From NCBI GenBank assembly GCA_904501665.1, contig CAJGBT010000014.1:1-22488 (forward strand): a DNA stretch of 22,488 nt, given 5' to 3'. How positions within the stretch are numbered: the first letter of the stretch is position 1; every line of letters starts with the position of its first letter. Position numbers and translations under genes: made by a program. The notes beneath the pieces are model-generated. The model searched no databases. It was not told the DNA's origin and saw only the letters and a program-made list of their open reading frames with translations. The stretch comes from an uncultured Bacilli bacterium. Its GTDB lineage: Bacteria; Bacillota_I; Bacilli_A; Mycoplasmatales; Mycoplasmoidaceae. This document shows, one piece after another, positions 20,421 to 22,488 of the stretch.

Positions 20421-22208
20421 TTAGTTTTCTGAGTCAGGCTCATTTTCTTTATCTTCATTTATTTCTTTCACTACTTCTTCTTTTACTTTTGGGTATGTAT
20501 CAATTCATTTTTGTTCATCTTCCTTATCCTTAATAAAAATTGAAACAAATATTTGGGGATTTTTCTTTTTTGATCTTCAAATGTTAGTTTCAGTATTTTC
20601 TTTAACTAAATCAATTATTTCCTTTTCATTATATTCATTCATTGTTTTTAACTTATCATTAATTGCATTTTGTAAATTTTGGGAAAACTTATATAAAAAG
20701 TTTACAGAGGTTTTTGTAAAAAAACATCCTCTAGTACTAACAACTGGAGTTGATAATAAAGCAGATTTATCTTCGTTTAATCTTAAAGTAATATGAATAA
20801 CTCCATTGTCTGACAAAACCTTTCTTTCTTTAATTACATCTAGTGAATTTGAAGAAACTGATTTACCATCTATATACATTGGAACAGCATCTACACTGAT
20901 ATCAGTGTATGAAAGCTCACCATTTAACAATTGTAATTTATGTCCATTAATTGTAATTAATACTCTTGATTTTTCAAAACCTAAATCAACTGCATTAGCT
21001 TGTAAGCAACGTAACATTTTATATTCACCATGGATTGGGAAAATTCACTTTGGATCAATTGCTTTAATCATTAGTTGTTGTTCACTTCTTGTAGCATGTC
21101 CAGAGGCATGAATTTTGCATTCAGGTCTATTTTCAATGATTTTAACTCCTTGCTTGTATAAATTGTTAATAAGCTTTTCAACATTTTCATAATTTCCTGG
21201 AATTGGATTAGAAGAAAGGATAATAGTATCAGATGGTTTTAATGTTACTTTTGAATGTTCTCCTTTTGACATCACATTTAAAGCTGCCATTTCTTCACCT
21301 TGTGAACCTGTTAGAATGACTAATATTTCATTGTCCTTATAATTATTAATGTCTTTAGCATTTATCATAAATTCATCATCTACATCTAAATAACCAATTT
21401 TGCGCGAAATTTTGACATTTTCCTCCATTGATTTACCAATAATAGCAATCTTCCGACCAAGTTTAACACTAATTGCAATAATTTCTTCTACTCTTCCTAA
21501 ATTTGATGCAAATGTTGATATAAACACTCTTCCTGGAGCATTAATAATCATAGTTTTCAAATTATTAATAATATATTTTTCTGATTCACTAAATCCTGGA
21601 ATTTCAGACGAAGTAGATTCACATAATAAGACATCAATTCCCCTTCTTGAAAAGTCCATTAATTTTTTAAGATCTGTTTCATCACCATTAGTTGCAAAGT
21701 CAAAACGAAAATCACCTGTACTAACAATATTTCCATTTGGAGTATTCACACACAACATAAATGAATCTGGTACAGAGTGACAAACACGACAGAAATCAAT
21801 TTTCATATATTTACTAGTAATAACAGTGTCATCATCATATTCAATAATTTTTGGAATTTTAATTTCCTTATGTTCAGCAATTTTCTTTTTAATTAATTCT
21901 GCTGGTAACTTTGGAGCATAAATTACTGGGACATCAACCATTAATAATAAATGAACTATTCCTCCAATATGGTCTTCATGACCATGAGTAATGATTAAAC
22001 CTTTAAAGTTTTTCTCATTTTCTTTAATGTATGAGAAATTTGCAACTGTACCATTCATTCCAAGTAATTCATCATTAGCAAATTTTACACCAGCATCAAA
22101 CATAAAGATTTCATCATCATGTTCAATTACATAAGTATTTTTTCCAATTTCTTCTAAACCACCTAAAGCAAAAATATAGGTCGGGATTTTATTTGTATTT
22201 TCATTCAT
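20421..22208 (-). CDS. rnjA: Ribonuclease J1
   Basis: This enzyme combines 5'-to-3' exonuclease and endonuclease activity and is central to mRNA decay and rRNA maturation. The 595 residues include an N-terminal beta-lactamase part with GGLEEIGKN (16-24) and the metal-binding H-x-H-x-D-H at H75, H77, D79 and H80. STGDFRFD, STFASNLGRVEEI, SGHATRSEQQ and IFPIHGEYK follow in the normal order. The C-terminal domain has GVIHITLRL and VSTRGCFF, and ends in an acidic tail (EINEDKENEPDSEN). The frame passes a TGA read as Trp near 20577, which would otherwise cut off the last 52 residues. AAGGAAA precedes the ATG. It is the first gene of the rnjA-nfu-rnjB-ftsK cluster, driven by a candidate extended -10 promoter at 22297-22305. 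Confidence 0.95.
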
Positions 22209-22296
22209 AAATATTTTCCTTTTAAATATTAAAATTAATCTTTATTTTTATTAAGCCAAGTTTTAAATTCTTTGGTTAGGTTAATTTATTAATGTA

Positions 22297-22305
22297 ATTA
22301 TAGCA
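22297..22305 (-). promoter_or_regulatory. Extended -10 promoter of the RNase J1 cluster
   Basis: The minus strand reads TGCTATAAT, a full extended -10 element, which can work without a -35 box. The transcript would start near 22290 and have a leader of about 80 bases before the rnjA ATG. The nearby IS3-type transposase gene ends only about 55 bases upstream. Confidence 0.5.
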
Positions 22306-22358
22306 AATTATTAAAATTTATTATTGATATTTATTTATTTTTTTTAGATTAGACAGTT

Positions 22359-22488
22359 TTAAATAAATTGCCCACTTTCATTATATAAATTTTTTTCATA
22401 TTCAGTAGGTGTAAATCATTTACCATCTATTTTGGTTAATCTTTTATTATTGTGAAATTCAACATAATTTGTCATATTTAGTTGTACC
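22359..22488 (-). CDS. IS3-family (IS150-type) transposase, C-terminal fragment (cut by window edge)
   Basis: The minus strand is open from the window edge to TAA at 22359-22361, giving 42 full residues. The pattern YVEFHNNKRLTKIDGKWFTP followed by TEYEKN matches the end of IS3-family OrfB (roughly YxxxYNxxRxxxxLxGLTPxEY). One TGA is read as Trp. Only the C-terminus is present; the DDE residues are outside the window. The sequence after the stop (about 22340-22358), with ACTGTCTAATCT on the minus strand, resembles IS150-type ends and may hold the terminal repeat, but the exact boundary cannot be set. Confidence 0.8.

Noticed and set aside
20577..21017. Separate 146-aa gene after RNase J1
   Set aside because: It is the C-terminal domain of RNase J1 in the same frame, divided only by a TGA-Trp codon in KWIFPIHGEYK.
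21400..21780. Plus-strand open frame inside RNase J1
   Set aside because: It is antisense to a well-conserved gene with all family motifs and lacks family features of its own.
1..22488. tRNA, rRNA or CRISPR array
   Set aside because: No cloverleaf-like GTTCRA region, no rRNA-like sequence and no regularly spaced direct repeats were seen; gaps between genes are too short.

Overview
This window comes from a wall-less bacterium of the Mycoplasma type. The DNA is very AT-rich, and in-frame TGA codons fall where tryptophan is conserved (for example the GSGW and DVWEHA motifs of superoxide dismutase and the KWIFPIHGEYK motif of RNase J). Read with the standard code, almost every gene would look broken. 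Read with TGA as Trp, all are open. The DUF5385-like gene next to fmt, a superoxide dismutase and two IS families hint at the pneumoniae/Malacoplasma side of the mycoplasmas, but the species is not settled by the sequence.

Layout. (1) 1-254: C-terminal end of an IS30-type transposase, IS-end-like sequence and a rho-independent terminator. (2) 305-2628, plus strand: an unknown 238-aa protein, a Mn/Fe superoxide dismutase and a seven-segment membrane protein. (3) 2593-4991, minus strand: two polytopic membrane proteins, one of which looks like a diverged paralogue of the plus-strand membrane protein. (4) 5141-9812, plus strand: a 1391-aa superfamily 1 helicase with a DUF4011-like N-terminus and a Vsr/DUF559-like nuclease C-terminus, then the tRNA methyltransferase TrmL. 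(5) 9807-11419, minus strand: a lysine-rich membrane-anchored protein and methionyl-tRNA formyltransferase. (6) 11492-16504, plus strand: a 1670-aa surface protein with serial repeat-like domains between an N-terminal and a C-terminal membrane segment. (7) 16501-22208, minus strand: RNase J1, an Nfu-type iron-sulfur protein, a second RNase J paralogue without metal ligands, and an FtsK/SpoIIIE-like protein whose Walker A motif is lost. (8) 22359-22488, minus strand: C-terminal end of an IS3-type transposase.

The window is tightly packed. Three convergent gene pairs overlap at their 3' ends (36, 6 and 4 bp), and there is little intergenic DNA. The only real promoter regions are two divergent intergenic gaps (about 4992-5140 and 11420-11491) and the leaders of the RNase J genes. 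I see no tRNA, rRNA or CRISPR array.

The most interesting content is the pair of adjacent apparent pseudoenzymes (the RNase J2-like protein and the P-loop-less FtsK) in one operon, the helicase-nuclease fusion that resembles single-gene anti-phage proteins, the superoxide dismutase, and a 12-bp palindrome carrying a TATAAT box on each strand that occurs in both divergent promoter regions.
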